Below are positions 1-8,246 of a stretch of DNA of 64,000 bases, in pieces. The notes beneath the pieces are model-generated. The model had not been told where the DNA came from. It saw only the letters and a program-made list of their open reading frames with translations, and searched no databases. The first letter of the stretch is position 1, and each line of letters opens with the position of its first letter. Source of the DNA: Acidimicrobiia bacterium (GTDB lineage Bacteria; Actinomycetota; Acidimicrobiia; Spongiisociales; UBA11373); the NCBI GenBank assembly GCA_040902765.1, contig JBBDWO010000014.1, positions 28,922 to 92,921 on the forward strand, written 5' to 3'. Position numbers and translations under genes: made by a program.

Positions 1-1167
1 GTTGTGGCCCAGGGTCACCTCCCCGATGTCGGCGCTCTCGACCCCGGCCAGGATCCGCAGCAGGGTCGTCTTCCCGGCGCCGTTGAGCCCCATGATCAGC
101 ATGACCTCGCCCCGCTCGAGGTGGACATCCACCTCCACGAACACCACGTTGTCGCCGAACGCCTTGGCCAGCTCGGTGGCGTCGATGGGGATGCGGCCCG
201 AAGGGTCCGGTTGGGGGAAGCGCACCGCGACCGACCGAGCCGACTTCCCGACCTCCACCAGCGATCGCTTCATACGTTCCGCCCGGGTCTGCATGCCCTT
301 GGCGACCTTCGACATCTTCTCGGTACGGCCCATGAATCGTCGAGCCGTCTCCTCGAGTTGGGTGATGCGCTTGTCCTGCTGGACCCGCTCGCGGCGTCGC
401 TGCTCTCGGCGCCGGTCCCGCTCCTGCAGGAAGTACGAGTAGTTGCCCCGGTATGCCTCGATGGCGCCGTTCTCGAGGGATAGCACCGAGGTGATGGCAG
501 CGTCGAGAAGCGGCAGGTCGTGGCTGACCACGAGCAGGGCGCCCGAGTAGTCGGTGAGGAACCCGACGAGCCAGGCCTTCGCATCCATGTCGAGGTGGTT
601 GGTGGGCTCGTCGAAAAGCAGCACATCGGTATTGGCGAAGAGGATGCGAGCCAGCTCGACGCGGCGCCGCTGCCCGCCCGACATGGTTCGCACCGGCTGC
701 GCCATCTCTTCGTCGCTGATCCCGAGCGAGGCGCCGAACCTGCGTGCCTCCGCCTCGGCGTGATAGCCGCCTCGGGCCTGGAACTCGTTTTCGAGGCGCG
801 AGTACTGGCGAATCAGGCGATCCCGGTCGTCGCCATCGGCGACCTCCATTTTGGCTCGCGTCTCCTCCATCCGGAATTGCAGGTCCCCAATCGCCCGCGC
901 CGTCAGGATGCGCTCCAGAGCCGTCGCCTCCGGGTGGTCGAGTTCCGGAAGCGCCGCCTCCTGAGACAGATGCCCGATGATCCCGGAGCGTGCGATCGTT
1001 CCCTCCTTGGGTTCCAGGAGGCCGACGAGTGTGCGCAGCAATGTGGTCTTGCCCGCGCCGTTCTGACCGACGAGGCCGACCTTGTCCCCTCGGTGGAGGG
1101 CGAAGGAGGCGTCGGTGAGCAGGGTCCGGATGCCGGCCTCGATCGTGAGGCCGCGAGCGATGATCAT
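1..1167 (-). CDS. ABC-F family ATPase (ribosome-associated), C-terminus cut by window edge
   Basis: Reading from ATG at 1167 gives 389 open codons to the window edge with no stop. The first nucleotide-binding domain has Walker A GQNGAGKTT at about residues 34-42, a signature SGGQRRR near 162, and Walker B LLFDEPTNHLD near 183-193. A charged linker follows (many E/R residues, about 215-300). A second Walker A, GLNGAGKTT, starts near 359. Two ATPase domains without membrane segments are typical of ABC-F proteins, which act on the ribosome (translation factor or antibiotic protection). The subfamily cannot be set without the missing C-terminus. Confidence 0.93.
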   Translation of the reverse strand, partial: MIIARGLTIEAGIRTLLTDASFALHRGDKVGLVGQNGAGKTTLLRTLVGLLEPKEGTIARSGIIGHLSQEAALPELDHPEATALERILTARAIGDLQFRMEETRAKMEVADGDDRDRLIRQYSRLENEFQARGGYHAEAEARRFGASLGISDEEMAQPVRTMSGGQRRRVELARILFANTDVLLFDEPTNHLDMDAKAWLVGFLTDYSGALLVVSHDLPLLDAAITSVLSLENGAIEAYRGNYSYFLQERDRRREQRRRERVQQDKRITQLEETARRFMGRTEKMSKVAKGMQTRAERMKRSLVEVGKSARSVAVRFPQPDPSGRIPIDATELAKAFGDNVVFVEVDVHLERGEVMLIMGLNGAGKTTLLRILAGVESADIGEVTLGHN

Positions 1168-1220
1168 CAGAGCCAGAGAGGGTAACTACCAGGTGTTCAG
1201 TACTTGGTACCTAGACAGCG

Positions 1221-1241
1221 CACAGCTCACAGCTCACAGCC
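1221..1241. repeat. Heptamer tandem array (3 units)
   Basis: Three consecutive 7-bp units of cacagct type lie between the ABC-F gene and palindromic element copy A. The array is preceded by the phrase agtacttggtacc, which recurs in related form near other copies of the element. Confidence 0.75.
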
Positions 1242-1259
1242 AGAGGGGGCGACACGTGG

Positions 1260-1408
1260 TCCCTCCCCCCGAAGGGGGGAGTACCGCCGGGAGCGGAGCG
1301 AGCGGCGGGGAGGGGGGAGGGCGAACGCTACGTGGGCATCGCGACACGTCTGGCCTCCCCCTCCGTCATCGGCCTTCGGCCGCTGCCACCTCCCCCGTCG
1401 GGGGAGGA
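1260..1408 (-). repeat. GC-rich palindromic interspersed element, copy A
   Basis: This copy begins and ends with hairpins of CCCCCC/GGGGGG type and has internal arms of GGGAGGG/CCTCCCC type. It shares the core words gctacgtgggc, gcgacacgtc and cgtcatcggccttcgg with copies at 6.6, 11.5, 43.7 and 48.3 kb. It lies in the opposite orientation to copies B, C and E. It contains no gene. Heptamer arrays flank it on both sides. Confidence 0.8.
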
Positions 1409-1450
1409 GAGTCAGAACGGACCAATCCCGGACCGCGCCCACTCTGCCTG

Positions 1451-1492
1451 CTGCAGGCTGCCTGCTGCACGCTGCACGCTGCAAGCTGCACG
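1451..1492. repeat. Heptamer tandem array (6 units)
   Basis: Six contiguous 7-bp units are variants of ctgcacg (ctgcagg, ctgcctg, ctgcacg, ctgcaag). They lie just upstream of the LLM oxidoreductase gene and downstream of palindromic element copy A. Confidence 0.8.
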
Positions 1493-1539
1493 CGGTAGGG
1501 GAACGGCGCCGGCGGCGCCGCTCCCCTACCCTCCCGCTG

Positions 1540-2388
1540 GTGAAGTTCGGGCTCACCTTCGTCAACGCCGCCGCTCCCGGGAGAGAGGCTGCGATCGGGC
1601 TGGCCCGAGCGGCCGAAACGGCAGGGTTCGAGTCGCTGTGGACGGTGGAGCACGTCGTCGTACCCAAGGACTACTCATCGGCGTACCCGTACAGCCGCAG
1701 CGGCAAGATGGCGGGCGGTGACGACACGTTCGACTCCCCCGACCCGATCGTGTGGCTCGCCGCCATCGCCGGCGTCACCACGACTATCCGGCTCGCCACC
1801 GGCATCCTCATTCTCCCCCAGCGCAACCCGCTGATCCTGGCCAAGGAGGTGGCGACACTCGACGTGCTGAGCGCTGGACGAGTCATCCTTGGGGTCGGTG
1901 CCGGATGGCTCCGCGAGGAGTTCGAGGCGCTGGCGGTGTCGTTCGACGACCGGGGCGAGCGCCTCGACGAGTACATCGACGTGCTGCGAACGGTTTGGAC
2001 CTCCGATGTCGCTCGATACCGGGGACGCTTCATCGATTTCGCCGAGCTGTACTCACGCCCGCATCCCATCCAGCGCCCGATACCCATCGTGGTCGGGGGG
2101 CACAGCCGCCGCGCCGCTCGCCGCGCCGGCGAGTTGGGCGATGGCTTCTTCCCGGCGAGTGCCTCGAGCGACGAACTCCCCGGTCTGGTGGTCGCCGCCC
2201 GGCGCGCCGCCGAGGATGCGGGACGGGACCCGGCGAGCCTGGAGATCACGATGGCGGCCCGGCCCGGGCACGAACACGTGGAAGTCCTCGCCGAGGCCGG
2301 GGTGGATCGGGTGGTGGTCCCGGCATACCTCGGGGTGGACGGACTCACCCAATTCGCCGCCGAGGTGATGCCGGCGTTCGCCGAATAG
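1540..2388 (+). CDS. LLM-class (luciferase-like) F420-dependent oxidoreductase, TIGR03619-type
   Basis: A 282-residue luciferase-like TIM-barrel protein. The start GTG at 1540 is chosen because family homology begins at KFGLTFVNAA; the open frame further upstream is repeat DNA. Features typical of F420-dependent members are an early WTVEHVVVP stretch, the block ATGILILPQRNP and GVGAGWLREEFEALG-like segment (here GVGAGWLREEFEAL), and a C-terminal GVDRVVVPAY strand. It probably catalyses hydride transfer using reduced F420; the substrate is unknown. A strong hairpin follows the stop codon, so it is probably transcribed alone. Confidence 0.85.
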   Translation: MKFGLTFVNAAAPGREAAIGLARAAETAGFESLWTVEHVVVPKDYSSAYPYSRSGKMAGGDDTFDSPDPIVWLAAIAGVTTTIRLATGILILPQRNPLILAKEVATLDVLSAGRVILGVGAGWLREEFEALAVSFDDRGERLDEYIDVLRTVWTSDVARYRGRFIDFAELYSRPHPIQRPIPIVVGGHSRRAARRAGELGDGFFPASASSDELPGLVVAARRAAEDAGRDPASLEITMAARPGHEHVEVLAEAGVDRVVVPAYLGVDGLTQFAAEVMPAFAE

Positions 2389-2392
2389 AGCA

Positions 2393-2415
2393 GGCCCGTG
2401 CCTGCGGCACGGGCC
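2393..2415 (+). terminator. Perfect 10-bp hairpin after the LLM gene
   Basis: Arms ggcccgtgcc (2393-2402) and ggcacgggcc (2406-2415) enclose a 3-nt loop, starting five bases after the stop codon of the LLM gene. There is no U-tract, as is usual for high-GC actinobacterial terminators. Confidence 0.65.
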
Positions 2416-2513
2416 GAACTCGTCGACACCGGATGCGGGTCGCTCTTCCGCCAGCGATGCTATCAGCCGACCCCCGCCAGCGTCCACGGGACCGGGCCTC
2501 ATATAGTCGCCCC

Positions 2514-4427
2514 ATGACGTCGGTCCTCTGGCAACCCCAGCCCCAGCGAGCCGATGCGTCGCTCCTCGCCCGATTCGCCACGGCGGTCGGGTTCGGCGCC
2601 GACGACTACGAGGCGCTGTGGCAGTGGTCGGTCGAGGAGTACGGCGAGTTCTGGCAGGCAGTGTGGGATCGGTGCGGAGTCCTCGCCACAGAGCCTCCCT
2701 CGACCCCGGTGGGCAGAGAGTCGATGCCCGGAGCCGAGTGGTTCCCCGGGGCACGACTCAACTACGCCCAGAACCTCCTCCGGGGACCGAGCGACGAAGC
2801 GGCGCTACTGGTCGCAGGCGAGGATGGGAGCCTCGAGACGATCACCCGAGCCGACTTGTGGGGCCGGGTGGCTCGTGTCCAGGCCGCCCTGCGCGACCTC
2901 GGAGTCGGTGTCGGCGACCGGGTAGCCGGCCTGGTCACCAACGGGGCCGAGGCGGTCGTAGCCATGCTCGCCACCGCGGCGTCAGGCGCGATCTGGTCGT
3001 CCACCTCACCCGACTTCGGGGCCATGGGTGTGATCGACCGATTCGGACAGATCGAACCCACCGTGCTCATCTGCGTGGACGGGTATCAGTACAACGGGAC
3101 CGCCTACGACGTGACCGACACCGTCGCCACCGCCGTATCCGCCATCCCGTCGATCCGTCACACCGTCGTCATCGACCGTATCGGCCGCGGCGCTGGCGCC
3201 GGTCAGATCGCCTGGGACACTCTCACCTCCACCCCGGCCAGCGACCCGGAGTTCGCCCAGCTGCCCTTCGACCATCCGCTGTTCATCGTGTATTCGTCCG
3301 GCACCACCGGACCCCCCAAGAGCATCGTGCACGGCGCTGGCGGCACCCTGCTCAAACACCTGTGCGAGCACCAGTTGCACTCCGACCTCAGACCGGCGGA
3401 CCGGCTCTTCTGGTTCACCACCTGCGGATGGATGATGTGGAACTGGCTAGTGGGCGGGCTGGGGTCGGGGGCGGCGATCGTCCTGTATGACGGAAGCCCC
3501 TCCCACCCTGACCTGGGCGTGCTGTGGCGTCTCGCTGCCTACACCGGGATCACCCATTTCGGCACCAGTCCTCGGTTCCTCGCCGCCAACGCCAAGGGCG
3601 GCGTGCGGCCCCGCGACATCGCCGATCTCGGATCGATCCGCTGGATCGGGTCGACCGGCTCCCCCCTCAACCCCAACCAATTCGACTGGGTCTACGACAA
3701 CGTCTCGCAAGACGTCCACCTCGCATCGATCAGCGGAGGCACCGACATCATCGGCTGCTTCGCCATCGGCGTGCCCACCCTCCCGGTCCGTCGCGGGGAG
3801 CTCCAGGCTCGCGCCCTCGGCATGGCCGTCGAGGCCTGGGACGACGAGGGGAGGGCCGTGATCGGTGAAAAGGGTGAACTGGTGTGCACGAAGCCGTTCC
3901 CATCGATGCCGGTGGCCTTCTGGAACGACCCGGACGGGAGTGCCTATCACGACGCCTACTTCGCCGAGCACCCGGGGGTGTGGACCCACGGCGATTTCAT
4001 CGAGATTCGCCCCGAGGGGGGCGTCGTGATCCATGGCCGCAGCGACACGACCCTCAACCCAGGCGGCGTGCGCATCGGTACCGCCGAGATCTACCGGGCG
4101 ATCGAGACCATGCCGGAGGTAGTGGATTCGATCGTCATCGGCCACGACACCGACGGCGACACGGAGGTGGTCCTGTTCGTGGTGCTCGCCGACGGTGAAG
4201 ATCTCGACGACGACCTCACCGCTCGGATCAAGAGCACCATCCGTGACCAAACGTCGCCGCGCCATGTGCCGCGCCGAGTGATGTCCATCTCAGAGGTGCC
4301 GTACACCATCAGCGGGAAGAAGGTCGAGAAGGCGGTGAGGCTCGCCGTCGCCGGCAAGGCCATCACCAACCGCGATGCCCTGGCCAACCCGTCATCGCTG
4401 GATCAGTTCGTCGGCATCCTCGACTGA
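2514..4427 (+). CDS. aacS: Acetoacetyl-CoA synthetase (acetoacetate--CoA ligase)
   Basis: A 637-residue acyl-adenylate-forming enzyme, normal length for AacS. The N-terminal acetyl-CoA-synthetase-like cap (YGEFWQAVWD, PGAEWFPGARLNYAQNLL) has the AacS pattern. The AMP-binding P-loop YSSGTTGPPKSIVHG lies near residue 259, followed by TTCGWMMWNWLVGGL, ISGGTDIIGCF, HGRSDTTLNPGGVRIGTAEIY and the C-terminal SGKKVEKAVR carrying the catalytic lysine (near 600). It activates acetoacetate to acetoacetyl-CoA using ATP, in ketone-body or polyhydroxybutyrate-type metabolism. A downstream gene in the same direction starts 53 bp later. Confidence 0.92.
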   Translation: MTSVLWQPQPQRADASLLARFATAVGFGADDYEALWQWSVEEYGEFWQAVWDRCGVLATEPPSTPVGRESMPGAEWFPGARLNYAQNLLRGPSDEAALLVAGEDGSLETITRADLWGRVARVQAALRDLGVGVGDRVAGLVTNGAEAVVAMLATAASGAIWSSTSPDFGAMGVIDRFGQIEPTVLICVDGYQYNGTAYDVTDTVATAVSAIPSIRHTVVIDRIGRGAGAGQIAWDTLTSTPASDPEFAQLPFDHPLFIVYSSGTTGPPKSIVHGAGGTLLKHLCEHQLHSDLRPADRLFWFTTCGWMMWNWLVGGLGSGAAIVLYDGSPSHPDLGVLWRLAAYTGITHFGTSPRFLAANAKGGVRPRDIADLGSIRWIGSTGSPLNPNQFDWVYDNVSQDVHLASISGGTDIIGCFAIGVPTLPVRRGELQARALGMAVEAWDDEGRAVIGEKGELVCTKPFPSMPVAFWNDPDGSAYHDAYFAEHPGVWTHGDFIEIRPEGGVVIHGRSDTTLNPGGVRIGTAEIYRAIETMPEVVDSIVIGHDTDGDTEVVLFVVLADGEDLDDDLTARIKSTIRDQTSPRHVPRRVMSISEVPYTISGKKVEKAVRLAVAGKAITNRDALANPSSLDQFVGILD

Positions 4428-4480
4428 ACGGGACCCCTGGTCCAACCCGTAGGATCGGGCGAACACGGGGAGGTACCACC

Positions 4481-6142
4481 ATGAACGAAGCACTCGACCG
4501 TCTCGCCCGGGACTACTGGGAGTACATCCTGGAGGAACACCCGACTCAGGCGCTCATGCTCGGCGACCATCGCTACGACGGCCGCTTCGAGGACGCGTCC
4601 CGTGCCGCCGAGGATCGTGCCATCGGCCGGTCGCGTGAGTTCGCTGCGGCGGCAGAGGCGATCGACCCGGGGGACCTCACCGATGACGAGCGCATCACGC
4701 GCGAGGTCCTCATCTTCGAGGCGTCGAGCCGGGCCGATGTGGCCGCCACCCGCCTCGCCGAAGCGTATGTCAGCCATACGATCGGGGTTCAGGCGATGCT
4801 GCCGGTGGAACTCCCGCAGTACCCGCTCACCGCGCCAGAACATGCCGCGGCGATGCCGGAGCGCTTCCACGGCATCGCCGCCTACTTCGATGCTGCCGCC
4901 GACCGACTCAAGGATGGTGTCGCTGCTGGCCGGGTGCCGATCGCATCGACAGCCCTCAAGACGATCGCCATGACCGACGAACTGCTCGCCGCAGATGGCG
5001 ATGGGGACCCGTTGGTGAAGCTGAAGGCCCCCGAGGGATGGGACGGAGAAGCGGCCTGGCGTGCGGAGATGGCGCAGGTGGCCGCCGACGTGGTGCGCCC
5101 CGCCCTGCGCAGGTGGCGAGATGTCATCGCCGACACCGTGGTACCGGCGGGTCGCTCGGACGACCAACCGGGACTCTGCCACCTTCCCGGCGGGGAGGTG
5201 GCGTATGCCGCGACCCTCTACCGATACACGACCACCGACAAGCAGCCGCAGGAGATCCACGACGTCGGCCTCGCCCAGATCGAGTCGCTCGCCGACGAGT
5301 ACCGGACCCTCGGAGCCGAGGTCCTCGGGACCTCCGATCTCGACGAGATCTTCGAACGGTTACGCGACGACCCGGACCTGCATTTCGAGGACGGTCCGAC
5401 GATCGTGGCGGCGGCCGAAGCAGCGATGGCCAAAGCCAAGGCCGCCATGGGCGATTGGTTCGGCCGACTTCCGGTCGCCGACTGTCGGGTGATGGAGACG
5501 GCATCCGGGCCGACTGCCTTCTACTTCAGGCCGGCGGCCGACGGGTCGCGTCCGGGGATCTTCTTCGTGAACACCGCCGAACCCACCCGGTGGCACACCT
5601 TCGAGATCGAGTCGATGGCATATCACGAGGGCATTCCGGGACATCACCTGCAGCTAGCGATCGCCGGCGAGCTCGAGGGGGTGCCCGAGTTCCGCAAGCA
5701 AGCCTTCATCGCCGCCTACGGCGAGGGTTGGGGGCTGTACACCGAACGACTCGCCGACGAGATGGGCTTGTACTCGGGCCCGCTGGAGCGGATCGGCATG
5801 CTCTCCGCCGACTCGATGCGAGCGGGCCGACTGGTGGTCGATACCGGCATCCACGCCATGGGGTGGACCCGCCAGCAGGCGATCGACTACTTCCGGAAGA
5901 ATTCGCCGATGACCCTGACCACCACCGAGAACGAGGTGGATCGGTACATCTCGTACCCCGGCCAGGCGACCTCCTACATGATCGGGCGGCTCGAGATCCA
6001 GCGCATGCGCCGCCAGGCCGAGGAGGCGCTCGGGGACCGCTTCACCATCAAGGGATTCCATGACACCGTGCTCAGCAGCGGCCTCGTCCCCCTGGGCACC
6101 CTGGATCGGATGGTGAGCGACTGGGCGGCATCGGCCTCATGA
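4481..6142 (+). CDS. DUF885 family protein, putative zinc-dependent peptidase-like
   Basis: A 553-residue protein of the DUF885 (COG4805) family. The signature HEGIPGHHLQLA lies near residues 382-393 and resembles the zinc-binding HExxH-type helix of gluzincin peptidases. A second conserved region, AYGEGWGLYTERLADEMG, supplies a likely third metal ligand. The ATG at 4481 has a good ribosome site (ggggaggt). No signal peptide is visible, so it is probably cytoplasmic. The substrate is unknown; peptidase activity is inferred from the motif only. Confidence 0.85.
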   Translation: MNEALDRLARDYWEYILEEHPTQALMLGDHRYDGRFEDASRAAEDRAIGRSREFAAAAEAIDPGDLTDDERITREVLIFEASSRADVAATRLAEAYVSHTIGVQAMLPVELPQYPLTAPEHAAAMPERFHGIAAYFDAAADRLKDGVAAGRVPIASTALKTIAMTDELLAADGDGDPLVKLKAPEGWDGEAAWRAEMAQVAADVVRPALRRWRDVIADTVVPAGRSDDQPGLCHLPGGEVAYAATLYRYTTTDKQPQEIHDVGLAQIESLADEYRTLGAEVLGTSDLDEIFERLRDDPDLHFEDGPTIVAAAEAAMAKAKAAMGDWFGRLPVADCRVMETASGPTAFYFRPAADGSRPGIFFVNTAEPTRWHTFEIESMAYHEGIPGHHLQLAIAGELEGVPEFRKQAFIAAYGEGWGLYTERLADEMGLYSGPLERIGMLSADSMRAGRLVVDTGIHAMGWTRQQAIDYFRKNSPMTLTTTENEVDRYISYPGQATSYMIGRLEIQRMRRQAEEALGDRFTIKGFHDTVLSSGLVPLGTLDRMVSDWAASAS

Positions 6143-6241
6143 CGCTCGAGAGAAGCCTGACGGTGCTTCGATCCAGGATAACGACGCCGTCTGTGCAAAG
6201 ATGGACTCGCCAACGGCAAACCGAGGCGGCAATGGAGGTGC

Positions 6242-6565
6242 GTGTTGGCTGAGACGAAGTGGATGGTCTGGATCGACCAGGACCTCTGCACCGGCGATGG
6301 CATTTGCGAGGAGATCGCACCCGATGTCTTCCGCGGTCGCGACGACGGTCTTTGGGTCGTCAAAGAAGAAGCGAAGCATTTCGACAAGGCCATCCTGTTC
6401 GACGGCGGCGATGGCGACGGGCACGGGCCTGACGGCGCTCGCGGTGTGGCTCGCGTCCCCGACTCCCAGGTCGACATCGTGATCGAGGCGGCCGAAGAGT
6501 GCCCGGGCGAGTGCATCATGATCGAGCCCTACAACGCCGATTCGATCGCCAAGCGAGGAGCCTAA
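6242..6565 (+). CDS. Small ferredoxin ([3Fe-4S] type)
   Basis: A 107-residue ferredoxin. Cluster ligands are suggested by CTGDGIC (C16, C22) followed by EEIAPDVF, and by a late CPGEC (C87, with an extra C91). The C-x5-C ... CP arrangement with a non-Cys central position is the one-cluster [3Fe-4S] pattern common next to actinobacterial P450 and other oxidoreductase genes. A glycine/aspartate-rich insertion separates the two halves. The GTG start at 6242 is uncertain by one codon (TTG follows). No partner enzyme is adjacent. Confidence 0.85.
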   Translation: MLAETKWMVWIDQDLCTGDGICEEIAPDVFRGRDDGLWVVKEEAKHFDKAILFDGGDGDGHGPDGARGVARVPDSQVDIVIEAAEECPGECIMIEPYNADSIAKRGA

Positions 6566-6600
6566 GGCCGGTTGCCAGTCGCCAGTCAAACCGTCCTGGC

Positions 6601-6628
6601 TGTTGACTGTTGACTGTTAGCTGCTCTG
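6601..6628. repeat. Heptamer tandem array (4 units)
   Basis: Units tgttgac, tgttgac, tgttagc and tgctctg follow the ferredoxin gene. A weaker run (ttgccag, tcgccag) lies just before. The array leads directly into palindromic element copy B. Confidence 0.7.
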
Positions 6629-6639
6629 TACCAAGGAGA

Positions 6640-6732
6640 CGCGCTGCGAGGTTTGCGTAGCGATCGCCCTCCCCCCTCCCCTCCGGTCGCTGCGCTCCCT
6701 GCGGGACTCCCCCCTTCGGGGGGAGGGACCAC
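6640..6732 (+). repeat. GC-rich palindromic interspersed element, copy B (left end missing)
   Basis: It shares tagcgatcgccctcccccctccc and the closing hairpin ctcccccc-ttc-ggggggag with copies C and E, in the same orientation. The left arm is absent, so this copy is truncated. Heptamer arrays lie on both sides. Confidence 0.75.
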
Positions 6733-6747
6733 CTATCTCCGCCTCTG

Positions 6748-6803
6748 GCTGTGAGCTGTGAGCTGTGAGCTCTGTCTGCTCTGTACCAAGTACTAAGTCC
6801 AAA
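6748..6803. repeat. Heptamer tandem array (8 units, changing sequence)
   Basis: Eight 7-bp units stay in one register while the sequence drifts from gctgtga (three times) through gctctgt and ctgctct to gtaccaa, gtactaa and gtccaaa. The array sits 14 bp from the 3' end of tRNA-Leu. Confidence 0.8.
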
Positions 6804-6817
6804 TACCTTCTTGGCTG

Positions 6818-6902
6818 TGCCCGGGGAGGGATTCGAACCCCCACGCCCCTTTCGGGACCTCGGATTTTAAGTCCGACGCGTCTGCCGTTTCGCCACCCGG
6901 GC
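6818..6902 (-). tRNA. tRNA-Leu (anticodon TAA)
   Basis: An 85-nt type II tRNA with acceptor stem GCCCGGG pairing CCCGGGC, discriminator A, a long variable arm, the T-arm GGTTCGAATCC pattern, and anticodon loop CTTAAAA giving anticodon TAA (reads UUA). CCA is not encoded. It is on the strand opposite to the flanking protein genes. Confidence 0.95.
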
Positions 6903-6999
6903 TGCGTCCGGCAGCGTACCGATGCCCCGAGCAACCCCGGAACCTATGCTCCCCCGAACTGCCACTGACCACTGGCATTGGCCACCGGAGGCTGAATCG

Positions 7000-7590
7000 G
7001 TGTCTGAACACGGCGAACACCCCGCCCTCCTCCGGGATGGGACCACCGTCACGGTGCGCCCGATCCGACCCGAAGACAAGGAGGCCCTCGCCGCCGGACT
7101 GAGCCGGGTCTCCCCCGAGTCCCGATATCGACGCTTCCTGCGTCCGGTGACCAGTCTGTCACCGAAGGAGCTCGCCTACCTCACCGAGATCGACTACAGC
7201 AACCACTTCGCCTGGGTGGCGGTCGACCCCGACGATGACCAGCACGGCCTCGGCGTCGCCCGCTACGTACGCGATGCCAAGGATCCGACGATCGCCGAGG
7301 CCGCCGTGATCGTCGTCGACGACTACCAGAGCAAGGGCCTGGGCACGATCCTGCTGAGACTCCTCGTCGCCACCGCCCTCGACAACGGGATCACGACGTT
7401 TCGCGGATGGGTGCTCGGGGACAACGTCGAGATCCTCCGCCCGCTGGAACGGCTCGGCGCCCTTCGCAGGGCAGACAAAGGAGTCCTCCGCATCGAGGTC
7501 GACCTCAACGCGGCGTTCGATGGATCGAGCATCCAAGACGCCCTGCGGGCCGTGGCGGCCGGAGAGTTCACCCCCGAACCGGGAGCCTGA
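7000..7590 (+). CDS. GNAT-family N-acetyltransferase
   Basis: A 196-residue GNAT protein. RDGTTVTVRPIRPEDKEAL is the usual first strand and helix, and VVDDYQSKGLGTILLRLL is the acetyl-CoA pyrophosphate-binding loop (Q-x-x-G-x-G). It resembles the acetyltransferase domain of mycobacterial protein lysine acetyltransferases but has no cyclic-nucleotide domain. GTG 7000 is chosen because ggagg lies eight bases upstream; an in-frame ATG at 6922 would extend towards the divergent tRNA-Leu gene. It is probably cotranscribed with the next gene, 3 bp away. The acceptor substrate is unknown. Confidence 0.85.
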   Translation: MSEHGEHPALLRDGTTVTVRPIRPEDKEALAAGLSRVSPESRYRRFLRPVTSLSPKELAYLTEIDYSNHFAWVAVDPDDDQHGLGVARYVRDAKDPTIAEAAVIVVDDYQSKGLGTILLRLLVATALDNGITTFRGWVLGDNVEILRPLERLGALRRADKGVLRIEVDLNAAFDGSSIQDALRAVAAGEFTPEPGA

Positions 7591-7592
7591 CC

Positions 7593-8210
7593 GTGGAGAT
7601 CGACCACGTCATCCTCCTGGTCGACGATCTCGCAACCGGTCACGACTGGATGTACGGGATCCACGGGCTGGAGTCGGTGCCGGGTGGGAGACACGACGGT
7701 CACGGGACCGCCAACCGGATCGTCCCCCTCGGGTCCACCTACCTGGAGCTGATGGCGGTCGTCGATCCGACCGAGGCCGGTGCCAGCGAGATGGGCCGCT
7801 GGGCGATGCGCCAGGCGGAGCCGACCCCACGACCTGCCGCCCTGTGCCTTCGCACCGACGACGCCGGCTCGGTCGCCGCCCGCTTCGACGCCAAACCGAT
7901 CGCCATGTCGCGCACCCGACCCGATGGCTCGACCCTCGCGTGGCGTCTGGTGGGAGCCTCCGACGTGTTCTCCGGCACGACCAGCGTGTTCTTCATCCAA
8001 TGGGATGATCCCGGGGTGCACCCTGGGGCAGTGGCGGCAGAGCACCGGGTGACACCAACGGGAGGGCTGTCCCTCGTGCTGGCCGGAGAGCACCACGATC
8101 TGGATCTTCGCCTCGGGCTACACGGTCTGCCGATCACCGTCGAAGACGGTCCGCCGGGCGTGGTCTCGGTGACAGTCGACACCACCGACGGTCCGATCAC
8201 GCTGATCTGA
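7593..8210 (+). CDS. Glyoxalase-like (VOC superfamily) domain protein
   Basis: A 205-residue protein starting with MEIDHVILLVDDL, the classic first strand of glyoxalase/VOC folds (PF13468-like). GTANRIVPLGSTYLELMAVVD follows as the second metal-binding-type strand. Later blocks (VFFIQWDD, HRVTPTGG) fit a second paired module. No catalytic role can be assigned. The GTG start at 7593 lies two bases after the upstream stop, so the two genes are probably translationally coupled. Coding ends 36 bp from the convergent ppx gene. Confidence 0.75.
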   Translation: MEIDHVILLVDDLATGHDWMYGIHGLESVPGGRHDGHGTANRIVPLGSTYLELMAVVDPTEAGASEMGRWAMRQAEPTPRPAALCLRTDDAGSVAARFDAKPIAMSRTRPDGSTLAWRLVGASDVFSGTTSVFFIQWDDPGVHPGAVAAEHRVTPTGGLSLVLAGEHHDLDLRLGLHGLPITVEDGPPGVVSVTVDTTDGPITLI

Positions 8211-8246
8211 GAGTCCGGGCGGGCACGCAGCCGGTTCCACGCCGTC

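Noticed and set aside
1..626. Small open frames on both strands at the left edge
   Set aside because: They are shadow frames of the ABC-F gene, which is open across the edge in another minus-strand frame.
6922..6999. Earlier ATG start for the GNAT gene
   Set aside because: It adds a low-complexity stretch 20 bp from the tRNA-Leu 5' end, while GTG 7000 has a good ribosome site.
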